A stretch of DNA of 9,350 nucleotides. Origin: Candidatus Sodaliphilus limicaballi. GTDB taxonomy: Bacteria; Bacteroidota; Bacteroidia; Bacteroidales; Muribaculaceae. This document shows, piece after piece, positions 1 through 6,809 of the stretch. The stretch covers positions 1-9,350 of the forward strand of contig JAGHSP010000443.1 in assembly GCA_018065815.1 (NCBI GenBank), written 5' to 3'. Positions within the stretch are counted from its first letter, which is position 1, and every line of letters begins with the position of its first letter. The notes under the pieces are model-generated. The model searched no databases. It was not told where the DNA came from and saw nothing but the letters and a program-made list of their open reading frames with translations. The position numbers and the translations under genes were made by a program.

Positions 1-915
1 ATAGTATTTAACTGCATCCTGCATCGTGCCATAGCCGTCTACACAACAACTTGCCCACAATGTTTGTCCCAACACAAACTCTAACTCGGCACTGCAACGA
101 GCATGATATGCACCGCGGTCTTTGTTTTTCTCAACTCCGCTGCCTAAGATGTAACAATAGGCGAGGATGTAGTGGGTTCTACCGTCATTATTTCCTTTTT
201 GGGCATATTTGAATGCTTTGTTATAGTCTGGCTCAATATTATCAATGCCACTGAAATATAAGCTAGCCAAAGCACTGTTTGCACGGGAGTCTCGATTTTC
301 GGCGCTTTCGGTCAATAGTTCAATGCCCTTATTCACGTCTTTCTCAACGCCTATGCCGTTACAATAGCATGAGCCGAGGACGCATAGTCCGCGATAATTC
401 TTGGCATCGGCGCTTTTCTTAATCAGCTTAATGCCTTCCTCGATTTGATTTTTGCTAATCAGCTCAAACCCCTTATCGGCATAGCCCCAACTGCTGTTCA
501 GTTCCACTGATTTATCAAGATAATCGGCAGCTTTCTTTTCGTCTTTCACAACGCCAATTCCTCCCAGGTAGCAATTATAAAGGCCCCAGCATCCATCACC
601 GTCGCCTTGGTCGGCCGACTTTTGAAACAAATCAAAGATATACTTGCCTCGTTCTTCCTCCGTCATAGCTAGAGAGTCGGTTTCAGAATAATGCCCATTC
701 AGCACAAGCGTGATATATCCTAGCCAGAATTGTCCCTGCGAGTCGCCCATGTCGGCACATTTCTTAAATTTGTTTTTTGCCATGACGTCTTTATTGTTGT
801 AAAAGGCGTTCTTGCCCATCTCTAGCTCATGTGAAATATCGGTGGAGCAGCTTGCTAAAACTAATGTGCTGAACAACACAGCAAGGAGGCTGGTGAATTT
901 AAACCTGTTTTTCAT
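1..915 (-). CDS. Sel1-repeat (TPR-like) lipoprotein, 3' end outside window
   Basis: An open frame runs from an ATG at 915 down to base 1 without a stop, giving 305 codons with the C-terminus missing. Residues 1-22 form a signal peptide, with a basic start and a hydrophobic core ending in the lipobox L20-A21-S22-C23, so an SPII lipoprotein of the cell envelope is expected. The rest is Sel1-like helical repeats. The recurring pattern is LG..Y..G.GVEKD...KG followed by a helix with SA or A near its end, for example GVEKDVNKG and GSGVEKNKDRG. Such repeats mediate protein-protein contacts; no catalytic motif is seen. The start is chosen because it gives the signal peptide directly and lies 12 nt after the stop of the zinc-ribbon gene, so the two are probably one operon. 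No Shine-Dalgarno is visible, as is usual in this phylum. Its partner and process are unknown. Its base composition is visibly more AT-rich than the carbohydrate genes to the right. Confidence 0.85.
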   Translation of the reverse strand, partial: MKNRFKFTSLLAVLFSTLVLASCSTDISHELEMGKNAFYNNKDVMAKNKFKKCADMGDSQGQFWLGYITLVLNGHYSETDSLAMTEEERGKYIFDLFQKSADQGDGDGCWGLYNCYLGGIGVVKDEKKAADYLDKSVELNSSWGYADKGFELISKNQIEEGIKLIKKSADAKNYRGLCVLGSCYCNGIGVEKDVNKGIELLTESAENRDSRANSALASLYFSGIDNIEPDYNKAFKYAQKGNNDGRTHYILAYCYILGSGVEKNKDRGAYHARCSAELEFVLGQTLWASCCVDGYGTMQDAVKYY

Positions 916-927
916 ATTCTTGTTTTA

Positions 928-1440
928 TTATTTTAGTATGTTTAGTATGATGTCGAGGTAAACGAAGAAGAAAAATATAGAAACGATAAAAGCAATCACA
1001 AACGCACCGCGACCCCATCTATCCCAAGGTTCTTGCTTCGCGGCATATTCTTCAAATGTGCTTGCTTTGCTCTTTTCCCAAGCCCAACGATTCCCCTTGA
1101 ATCCAAAAGCAAAGCCTGCAACCAGTCCCAAAACACCTAAGAAAATACATGCTACGAGTGTGATTAAAGCATGTATAAGCAGGCCATTACATAGTGCCCA
1201 GATCCAACTAAAGGTAAAAGGCCCCCAGTGAAACTTGTCCAGCCATTCTTCTTGCTCGGGTGTCAATGCCGGGCGCGGCGGTGCGGCGTTATAAACAGGC
1301 TGCACATAGCCAGGAGCTGGAGCATAAGGGTATTGCGGGATCTGAGGTGCTTGTTGCTGTAAGGGTAAACCGCATTTTGGGCATGAAGTTGCTCGGTCAG
1401 AAATGGTGTTGCCACACTCGGGACATTGTAGTAGTGCCAT
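928..1440 (-). CDS. zinc-ribbon membrane protein (DUF2628-like C-terminal region)
   Basis: This 170-residue protein has three parts. Residues 6-23 form a zinc ribbon with two CPxC-type pairs (C6, C9, C20, C23). Residues about 28-60 form a linker rich in Pro, Gln, Tyr and Ala. The membrane part begins with HWGPFTFSWIW (71-81), has hydrophobic segments at about 84-113 and 146-168, and carries the signature GNRWAW (116-121) followed by a helix with EEYAAKQEPWDRWG between the segments. The layout of ribbon, flexible linker, F.W....WIW motif, membrane segment and GN.WAW matches a common bacterial family related to DUF2628; its molecular role is not known. The ribbon is expected on the cytoplasmic side. 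It is the first gene of an apparent operon with the Sel1 lipoprotein. No exact TAnnTTTG box lies in the 70 bp in front of it, so transcription may come from farther upstream, through the structured RNA region. Family assignment is moderately sure; the ORF itself is sure. Confidence 0.85.
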   Translation of the reverse strand: MALLQCPECGNTISDRATSCPKCGLPLQQQAPQIPQYPYAPAPGYVQPVYNAAPPRPALTPEQEEWLDKFHWGPFTFSWIWALCNGLLIHALITLVACIFLGVLGLVAGFAFGFKGNRWAWEKSKASTFEEYAAKQEPWDRWGRGAFVIAFIVSIFFFFVYLDIILNILK

Positions 1441-1509
1441 CTTTGTAAAATAATGTAAATGCCCTTAGAAGCCTCGGTCGGGCGATAAGTATTCGAGTTA
1501 CATACCACT

Positions 1510-1603
1510 AAAAACGCAAAAACGTAGGCTCCCATCTCCACTTGTCTGCTGTTTAGGCCCTGAGATTGCCTCGTGTGTAAACAAGTAGAGTGACTGCCTA
1601 CGC
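1510..1603 (-). terminator. 3' terminator-like hairpin of the structured RNA, alternative to the rod
   Basis: On the minus strand, segment 1596-1602 (CGTAGGC) is fully complementary to 1523-1529 (GCCTACG). Inside that pair, 1581-1590 (CTCTACTTGT) pairs with 1536-1545 (ACAAGTGGAG) over 10 bp, one of them a G-U that exists only on this strand. The outer stem is followed directly by TTTTT, GCG and TTTTT (1522 down to 1510), as expected of an intrinsic terminator. The same bases at 1590-1601 are needed for the rod fold, so the two structures exclude each other in part. The apical loop is large (35 nt), which is unusual for a terminator. Confidence 0.5.
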
Positions 1604-1804
1604 TAGGTATGGAACTAGTACACCATAAAAGTGTGCTTTGAGGATACAATATACCCTCACATGCACACTCCAGTATACTTATATGCATACTTGTAGCATT
1701 CACATCCGACATTGTTCTTGACACACAATTTGAGTTTCTCAGGTTCAAACAGCCCAGAACAAAGCGTTAATGACGCTTTTACAGAATTTAGAATCTTGTC
1801 AAGT
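1510..1804 (-). ncRNA. structured non-coding RNA, long rod with 6S-like topology (candidate)
   Basis: On the minus strand this gap folds into one nested rod. The paired segments, in plus coordinates, are: 1747-1753 with 1548-1554 (7 bp), 1737-1743 with 1559-1565 (7), 1721-1726 with 1573-1578 (6), 1700-1703 with 1590-1593 (4), 1693-1698 with 1595-1601 (6, one bulge), 1686-1690 with 1607-1611 (5), 1673-1679 with 1617-1623 (7), 1663-1669 with 1630-1636 (7) and 1652-1658 with 1640-1646 (7, loop of 5). Two pairs are G-U on the minus strand and would be A-C mismatches on the plus strand, which fixes the transcribed strand. A further 5-bp pairing (1800-1804 with 1540-1544) can close the rod, with a side hairpin at 1761-1779. 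A closing stem of about 33 nt, an unpaired bubble (1704-1720 against 1579-1589) and a long apical arm recall 6S RNA, but I recognise no conserved 6S sequence. It may instead be a leader of the zinc-ribbon gene. No convincing ORF covers it. Confidence 0.6.
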
Positions 1805-1846
1805 CGTGATTATTTGTCAAATCACAAGACATAGATTATTATGTTG

Positions 1847-1879
1847 CAAATATACACAATTTTCAGGAAAGGCACACAA
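1847..1879 (-). promoter_or_regulatory. candidate Bacteroidota promoter for the structured RNA
   Basis: The minus strand carries TATATTTG (1854 to 1847), an exact match to the TAnnTTTG -7 box. A TTG triplet at 1879-1877 lies 22 bp upstream, slightly more than the usual 19-21 bp. The predicted start falls near 1840, about 35 nt before the closing stem of the structured RNA and about 400 nt before the zinc-ribbon gene. A small hairpin (1795-1828) would lie at the transcript's 5' end. The position supports either an independent RNA or a very long leader. Confidence 0.45.
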
Positions 1880-1922
1880 GAAAGCGGGATTTTTTTTTGC
1901 TTGACAACAAAATTTCATTAAC

Positions 1923-1964
1923 AACACCAGCCACCTCGTTGCTGCGGGGTGGCTGGTGTTTTTT
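1923..1964 (-). terminator. strong hairpin terminator after the glutaminase-family gene
   Basis: A perfect 13-bp stem (1923-1935 with 1948-1960, arms AACACCAGCCACC and its complement) encloses a 12-nt loop, 19 bp beyond the stop of the minus-strand glutaminase-family gene. Its position makes it that gene's terminator. The run of T needed for intrinsic termination (1959-1964) is on the plus strand; on the minus strand the stem is preceded by A residues and followed by GTTAATG. It may work in both directions. Confidence 0.7.
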
Positions 1965-1982
1965 CGGTTCGCTCTGGGCGGG

Positions 1983-4442
1983 TTATTTTTTGAGTTTTTG
2001 CTCAAGGAGCTTGATGTAGAATGCACCTACTACTGAGCGGTTCTGGAATGCGCGGTGGTCGGGACGGCTGGTCCACACCCAGTCGCTCATGGGAACGCGT
2101 GAGGGTGAGCAGTTATAGCCCTCGTAGATGGGGCGGATAAGTGCCTCGAAGTCGGCCTTGTCGGTTGCCAGGGTTGCGCTCCACATCACCCAGTCGGTCT
2201 TGGTGTAGTCGGCACGGCTGTCAAGTGGCAAGCCGTAGCGGTGCTGTATTTTCTTGTAATAAGCAACCTCGGTTGCAGCCACCTCGGGGTCAAACACGTT
2301 GAATCCCAGCAGGTGGTCCCACACGAGGTTGTACTTCTGGCTCCAGGTGTTGGGGCGGTCAAACGCCAGGCGATAGTGGTCGCCGTCGGCAGCGTTCTTC
2401 TTCCACTCGGCAGCCATCCAGCGTGCCTTGTCCATGTACTCTTTCTCCACATCGGCCTTGCCAAGCTGTCCTGCGAGGTGACCGTAAGACGCTACGCCCA
2501 GGATAGCCTTGATGGCGAGGTTGGTGTTGTGAGCCGAGCGGCCTGCGAAGTCGTCGGTGCACAGCTGGTTTTCGGGGTCAAGGCCATATTTCACGAGATA
2601 TTTGGTCCACTTGGTGAGTTCATCCCAATGTTTCTCGGCATACTTGGCGTTGCCTTCCACCTGTGCCAGCGCTGCGGTGGTGATGAGCATGTTGCCGCCC
2701 TCTTCCACGGGCATGTCGCCGTCGTAGGTCTGTCCGTTGGCTTGGGGATAAGTGCCCACATCGTGCGCGGGGAAGTCCTTGGTCCACTTGCCGCTCTCGC
2801 TGAAATAGAAGATGTGGTTGAGCAGGCCCTTGGTGAGTTCGGGGCTGTAGAGCAGGAACATGGGCGATGAAGGATAGGTGATATCTACCGTGCCGATGGA
2901 ACCGTTGCTGTAACACTCCTTCGATAGCCACAGCAGGTCGCCGTTGGGTGCCTGAACCAGCTTATGGGCAGCGATAGCCTGGCGATAGACGGCAACGGTG
3001 AGTTCGGCATACTGCTTGCCGCCCACAGCGATGGCGTCGTCCATGAGCTTGTCGTCAAATGCGGTGCAGCGCTTGATGAGCGCGGGATATTCCTTCACTG
3101 CCTTCTTGAGCTGCGCGTCGATAGTGGTATTGCCCTTGCGGTTCCAGTAGGGACGCAGGTTCTCGCCGAAGTATTGTATTGAATACATGTCGTCGTAAGC
3201 CAGGACAAAGTATCCGGTGGTGCTCACCGCCTTGCCGTGCTTGCGTGTGAGTGCCATCTTGGGCGATCCCTGCACAGCGCCAGTCGAGTCGCCGTCCACC
3301 CACAGCTTGCGCAGCGAGCGTCCGTTGCCCAGGGTTGCCACAGTGTTCTTGCTGTCGCCCAGCATGTAGAAGTAGCCCCAGTCGATGTTGCCGCCGTCGC
3401 CACGACGCTTGAGCACGGGCTGGTCCACGGTGCCCACCTTGTGTCCGGCGAGTCCGTTCTTGAGATAGGCGGTAGTGGTGGTCTTCTGCCAGCTCTCGTT
3501 CTTTGCCCAGTTGTCATTGGCTTCAAGGTAAACCTCGATGTCATGGGCCTTGCCGTCACGGCTGGTGGCAGTGTAGGTGATATAGTTCACGGGGCGAGAC
3601 AGCAGGTCGAGGTCGTCCATGAGCAGCGGAGCAGTGAAGTCCACCTTCAGGTCCACGGGGCCAGCAGTGAAGGTGTAGTGGGTCTGTGTGGCCTGCACAT
3701 CGACGCTGGTCTGCACAGCCACGTCATCGAAATAGTGACGCGGATCACGGTCAACCATGAACTGGTAGTCAAGCAGCGCATTGCCGCCACGATCCCAGCA
3801 ATAAGCTGCTATGACATTGCGTCCGGGCTTGAGCATTGCCACCTGCTCGGGGGCGAGCTCGTGGATCACGTGCTTGCGTGCCTTGTCGCCGGTGTCGATG
3901 ATGGGTGCGCCGTTGAGATAGACGATGCAGTCGTCATCGTGGCTCAGGTCGAAGTATAGCGAATGCTCGCGTGGGTCGCCCTCGATGTTGACCACGCGGC
4001 GTGTCCAGATGCGACCGCCCTTCCACTGGGTGCGTGCAGTGTGCTCGCTCTCCATCGAGCCAAACGCGCCTGTGCCAGTCTTCCACGAGCTGTCGTCAAA
4101 CTCGGGCAGGAACCACGTGTCGGCAGGTCGCTCGGTGGTGTAGCGCGCTTCCCAGCCGTTGTGGCTGTCGTCGCCGGGCATAGGCTTGATTTCAAGGTCT
4201 TCCTTACCCAGGAAGCGATAGCACTTGCCGTCCACCTTGATCACGCCCAGCAAGGGGAACTCATGTCCGGTCCATTGCTTGACAGTGGCGTCGGTGAGGC
4301 GGTCGTTCATTGACCATGCGCTAGTAAACGGGTCGATGGTGATGAGAGGGACAGCCGGAGCGCGCAAGTCACTCTTTGCGCCGGCATTCACACTGGGGGC
4401 AATGGCAGCAGCGGCCATCGCAGCGATGATAAATTTCTTCAT
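1983..4442 (-). CDS. exported glutaminase-family protein (DUF4964/DUF5127/DUF4965/DUF1793)
   Basis: This 819-residue protein begins with a signal peptide (1-20, cut near NA/GA), so it acts in the periplasm or outside the cell. Domains in order: DUF4964-like N-terminus (about 25-80; LRAPAVPLITIDPFTSAWS), a galactose-binding-like beta-sandwich (about 97-232; FDDSSWKTG, TRRVVNI, DDDCIVYLNG, LKPGRNVIA), DUF5127 (about 240-455; PVDLKVDFTAPLL, YFGENLRPYWN), then DUF4965 and the glutaminase A central domain, an all-helical barrel (about 456-815). Conserved-looking barrel motifs are ITYPSSPMFLLYSPEL, MPVEEGGNM (577-585), CTDDFAG (628-634), TWSQKYNLVWD (699-709) and RADYTKTDW. The family is named for fungal glutaminase A, but most bacterial members are untested and lie among glycan-use genes, so the substrate is uncertain. 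It is full length, transcribed alone and divergent from the GH97 gene. The start is fixed by the signal peptide. A -7 box (TAACTTTG) lies 28 bp upstream and a 13-bp hairpin follows the stop. Confidence 0.9.
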   Translation of the reverse strand: MKKFIIAAMAAAAIAPSVNAGAKSDLRAPAVPLITIDPFTSAWSMNDRLTDATVKQWTGHEFPLLGVIKVDGKCYRFLGKEDLEIKPMPGDDSHNGWEARYTTERPADTWFLPEFDDSSWKTGTGAFGSMESEHTARTQWKGGRIWTRRVVNIEGDPREHSLYFDLSHDDDCIVYLNGAPIIDTGDKARKHVIHELAPEQVAMLKPGRNVIAAYCWDRGGNALLDYQFMVDRDPRHYFDDVAVQTSVDVQATQTHYTFTAGPVDLKVDFTAPLLMDDLDLLSRPVNYITYTATSRDGKAHDIEVYLEANDNWAKNESWQKTTTTAYLKNGLAGHKVGTVDQPVLKRRGDGGNIDWGYFYMLGDSKNTVATLGNGRSLRKLWVDGDSTGAVQGSPKMALTRKHGKAVSTTGYFVLAYDDMYSIQYFGENLRPYWNRKGNTTIDAQLKKAVKEYPALIKRCTAFDDKLMDDAIAVGGKQYAELTVAVYRQAIAAHKLVQAPNGDLLWLSKECYSNGSIGTVDITYPSSPMFLLYSPELTKGLLNHIFYFSESGKWTKDFPAHDVGTYPQANGQTYDGDMPVEEGGNMLITTAALAQVEGNAKYAEKHWDELTKWTKYLVKYGLDPENQLCTDDFAGRSAHNTNLAIKAILGVASYGHLAGQLGKADVEKEYMDKARWMAAEWKKNAADGDHYRLAFDRPNTWSQKYNLVWDHLLGFNVFDPEVAATEVAYYKKIQHRYGLPLDSRADYTKTDWVMWSATLATDKADFEALIRPIYEGYNCSPSRVPMSDWVWTSRPDHRAFQNRSVVGAFYIKLLEQKLKK

Positions 4443-4469
4443 ACTTTGTATTGCAGTTTTCGTTTTTTA

Positions 4470-4477
4470 CAAAGTTA
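4470..4477 (-). promoter_or_regulatory. -7 box of the glutaminase-family gene
   Basis: The minus strand reads TAACTTTG (4477 to 4470), an exact TAnnTTTG match. It ends 28 bp upstream of the ATG at 4442. No TTG is found 19-21 bp further upstream; that stretch is a run of A and T (4483-4515), so the -33 element is weak or replaced by an AT-rich upstream region. Confidence 0.6.
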
Positions 4478-4581
4478 GCGGTTTTTCTCTTATTATTATA
4501 ATGATAATACCATTTTACAACAATCTGACACGATAGTGTAACAAAGCGGCGGCGGGGGTGGAAAGATTTTTGGCGTGCAAC

Positions 4582-4612
4582 TTTCGTCTTTCGTGAAAAT
4601 TTACTATCTTTG
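4582..4612 (+). promoter_or_regulatory. promoter of the GH97 gene
   Basis: TATCTTTG at 4605-4612 matches the Bacteroidota TAnnTTTG -7 box exactly. A degenerate -33 element (TTTC at 4582-4585, against TTTG) lies 19 bp upstream. The predicted start near 4619 leaves a leader of about 23 nt of AT-rich sequence before the ATG at 4642, with no Shine-Dalgarno. No operator palindrome stands out in the 199-bp divergent gap. Confidence 0.7.
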
Positions 4613-4641
4613 CATGAAATATAAACTTATAAACCTATATT

Positions 4642-6795
4642 ATGAAACGAATTTGTTGCTTTGCAGCTGTTGTTGCTTTATTTGCTACAACGTGGGCAGC
4701 ACCGCTGAAGGTGGCTTCGCCCCATGAGAAAATAACAGTGAGTTTTGACGTCGTTGACGGCCAACCCACCTACGAGGTTGCCTATGGCGACAAGCAGGTG
4801 ATCAAGCCCAGCCACATGGGGTTTGACCTGGCCAAGGCCGACCTGCCCGGGTCGTTTGACAACATGGCAGTAGTGAGAAGCGGCGGCAACCTGTCGCTCA
4901 AAGACGGTTTCGTGGTCAAGGAGGTGAAGAACCGCAAGTTCAACGAGACATGGAAGCCCGTGTGGGGCGAGGAGAGCGAGATCGTGAACAACTACAACGA
5001 GATGGCAGTGACCCTCACCCAGCCCGAGATGCAGCGCACCATGGTGATACGCTTCCGCGTGTATGACGACGGCGTGGGATTCCGCTATGAGTTCCCCCAG
5101 CAGCAAAATCTCAACTATTTCGTAATCAAGGAAGAGCGCACACAGTTTGCCATGACTGGCGACCACACCGCATGGTGGCTCGCTGGCGACTATGACACTC
5201 AAGAATATGAATACACCCGCTCACGTTTGAGCGAGATAAGCAAGCTATTTGACGCATCGATATGCGGCAACGCATCGCAGGAACAGTTCAGCAAAACCGG
5301 CGTGCAGACTTCGTTGCAACTCAAGACCGACGACGGCCTGTATATCAACCTGCACGAGGCTGCGCTGGTGGATTATCCTTGCATGAGCCTCAACCTCGAC
5401 GAGAAGACTTTGACCTTCGAGTCTTGGCTCACCCCCGACGCCATCGGCATGAAGGGATTCATGCAGGCTCCCTGCCACACCCCATGGCGCACCATCATGG
5501 TGACCGACAATGCATGCGACGTGCTGGCATCACGACTCATACTCAACCTCAACGAGCCTTGCAAAATCAAGGACACATCATGGATCAAGCCTGTGAAGTA
5601 CATGGGCGTGTGGTGGGAGATGATCAACGGCAAGGGTTCTTGGGCCTACACCGATGCCCTCCCCTCTGTGCAACTGCACCGCACCAACTACAACAAGCTG
5701 GCTCCCAGCCCTAAACACTCGGCCAACACCAACAACGTGGTTAGATATCTCGACTTCGCTTCTAAACACGGATTTGACCAGCTGCTCATCGAGGGCTGGA
5801 ACATCGGCTGGGAAGACTGGGCCAACAACAGCAAGGACTATGTGTTTGACTTCGTTACCCCCTACCCCGACTTCGACATCGAGTACCTCAACGAGTATGC
5901 CCACAGCAAGGGCATGAAGCTGATGATGCACCACGAGACATCGTCAAGCGTGCGCAACTATGAGCGCCACATGGAACAGGCCTACCAACTCATGGACAAG
6001 TATGGCTACAATTCAGTGAAGAGCGGCTATGTGGGCGACATCATCCCCCGCGGCGAGCACCACTACGGACAGTGGTGTGTCAACCACTACCTCTACGCTG
6101 TGAAGCAGGCTGCCAAGCACCACATCATGGTCAATGCCCACGAGGCAGTGCGCCCCACCGGCCTGTGCCGCACTTATCCCAACCTCATAGGCAACGAGAG
6201 CGCCCGCGGCACTGAATACCAGGCATTCGGCGGCACCCAGCCCGGCCACACCGCAATCCTGCCCTTCACCCGCTTGCAGGGTGGTCCCATGGACTATACT
6301 CCCGGCATCTTTGAGATGGACCTGAGCTATGCAGGCAACCCCTCCAAGGTGCTCTCAACCATAGGCGGACAGCTCGCACTCTACGTGACCATGTACAGCC
6401 CGTTGCAGATGGCTGCCGACCTCCCCGAGAACTACGAGAAGCACTTGGATGCCTTCCAGTTCATCAAGGACGTGGCTGTAGATTGGGACAAGTCGGTATA
6501 TCTCGAGGCCGAGCCCATGGAGTACATCACCATCGCACGCAAGGCCAAGGGCAGCGACAATTGGTTCATGGGCAGCGTGGCAGGCAAGACCGCTCACGAC
6601 TCGCAGGTGAAGCTCGACTTCCTGGACGAGGGACGCAAGTATGAGTGCATCATCTATGCCGACGCCAAGGATGCCGACTACCTCAAGAACCCAAAGGCTT
6701 ACACCATCACCAAGAAGACCGTGACCAGCAAGACTGTGCTCAAGCTACGCTCAGTGGCCGGTGGCGGATGGGCAGTGTCATTGCGTCCATTGTAA
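4642..6795 (+). CDS. GH97 alpha-glucosidase, inverting SusB type, exported
   Basis: A 717-residue member of glycoside hydrolase family 97, close to the length of SusB (about 738). Residues 1-19 form a signal peptide. The N-terminal beta-sandwich spans about 22-300, the catalytic (beta/alpha)8 barrel about 310-600, and a C-terminal beta domain the rest. The glutamates fall at E384 (LIEGWN), E432 (HHETS), E501 (NAHEA), E519 (GNES) and E525 (RGTEY). Their spacings of 48, 69, 18 and 6 equal those of SusB E391, E439, E508, E526 and E532 as I recall that numbering. E525 would be the general acid, E432 and E501 the bases, and E501 and E519 (with E188 or nearby) calcium ligands. The nucleophile site of retaining members is replaced by the Gly-containing VKSGYVGD (459-466), so an inverting alpha-glucosidase on starch-like oligosaccharides is expected. 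No susC/susD genes are in the window. The start is supported by the signal peptide and the upstream promoter. Confidence 0.95.
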   Translation: MKRICCFAAVVALFATTWAAPLKVASPHEKITVSFDVVDGQPTYEVAYGDKQVIKPSHMGFDLAKADLPGSFDNMAVVRSGGNLSLKDGFVVKEVKNRKFNETWKPVWGEESEIVNNYNEMAVTLTQPEMQRTMVIRFRVYDDGVGFRYEFPQQQNLNYFVIKEERTQFAMTGDHTAWWLAGDYDTQEYEYTRSRLSEISKLFDASICGNASQEQFSKTGVQTSLQLKTDDGLYINLHEAALVDYPCMSLNLDEKTLTFESWLTPDAIGMKGFMQAPCHTPWRTIMVTDNACDVLASRLILNLNEPCKIKDTSWIKPVKYMGVWWEMINGKGSWAYTDALPSVQLHRTNYNKLAPSPKHSANTNNVVRYLDFASKHGFDQLLIEGWNIGWEDWANNSKDYVFDFVTPYPDFDIEYLNEYAHSKGMKLMMHHETSSSVRNYERHMEQAYQLMDKYGYNSVKSGYVGDIIPRGEHHYGQWCVNHYLYAVKQAAKHHIMVNAHEAVRPTGLCRTYPNLIGNESARGTEYQAFGGTQPGHTAILPFTRLQGGPMDYTPGIFEMDLSYAGNPSKVLSTIGGQLALYVTMYSPLQMAADLPENYEKHLDAFQFIKDVAVDWDKSVYLEAEPMEYITIARKAKGSDNWFMGSVAGKTAHDSQVKLDFLDEGRKYECIIYADAKDADYLKNPKAYTITKKTVTSKTVLKLRSVAGGGWAVSLRPL

Positions 6796-6809
6796 AAATA
6801 AATGATATT

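Noticed and set aside
1596..1746. TPP-riboswitch-like words on the minus strand (GAACCTGA, CTGAGA, GCGTAGG)
   Set aside because: The order and spacing are wrong, CTGAGA overlaps GAACCTGA, and the words sit inside the stems of the rod; no thiamine gene follows.
1263..1748. 161-codon minus-strand ORF covering the structured RNA and part of the zinc-ribbon gene
   Set aside because: Its second half reads the zinc-ribbon gene in another frame, its first half has low-complexity Ser/Thr/Cys-rich content with no domain, and the RNA fold explains the DNA better.
1441..1982. tRNA, tmRNA, RNase P or retron RNA in the large gap
   Set aside because: No acceptor stem or T-arm, no RNase P P4 core, no tag-peptide frame and no reverse transcriptase nearby. 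A GGTTCAAAC-like word at 1742-1750 is part of the rod.
1817..2026. 69-codon minus-strand ORF across the terminator and the end of the glutaminase-family gene
   Set aside because: It spans a strong terminator hairpin, has no start context, and overlaps the real gene out of frame.
3237..3959. 240-codon plus-strand ORF opposite the glutaminase-family gene
   Set aside because: Antisense shadow rich in Val, His and Gly without domains; the minus-strand gene is intact and full length.
6645..6809. Upstream extension of the ATPase frame into the GH97 gene
   Set aside because: The extension is a +3 frame reading of GH97 codons (Arg/His/Gln-rich); the ATG at 6810 after the GH97 stop is the natural start.
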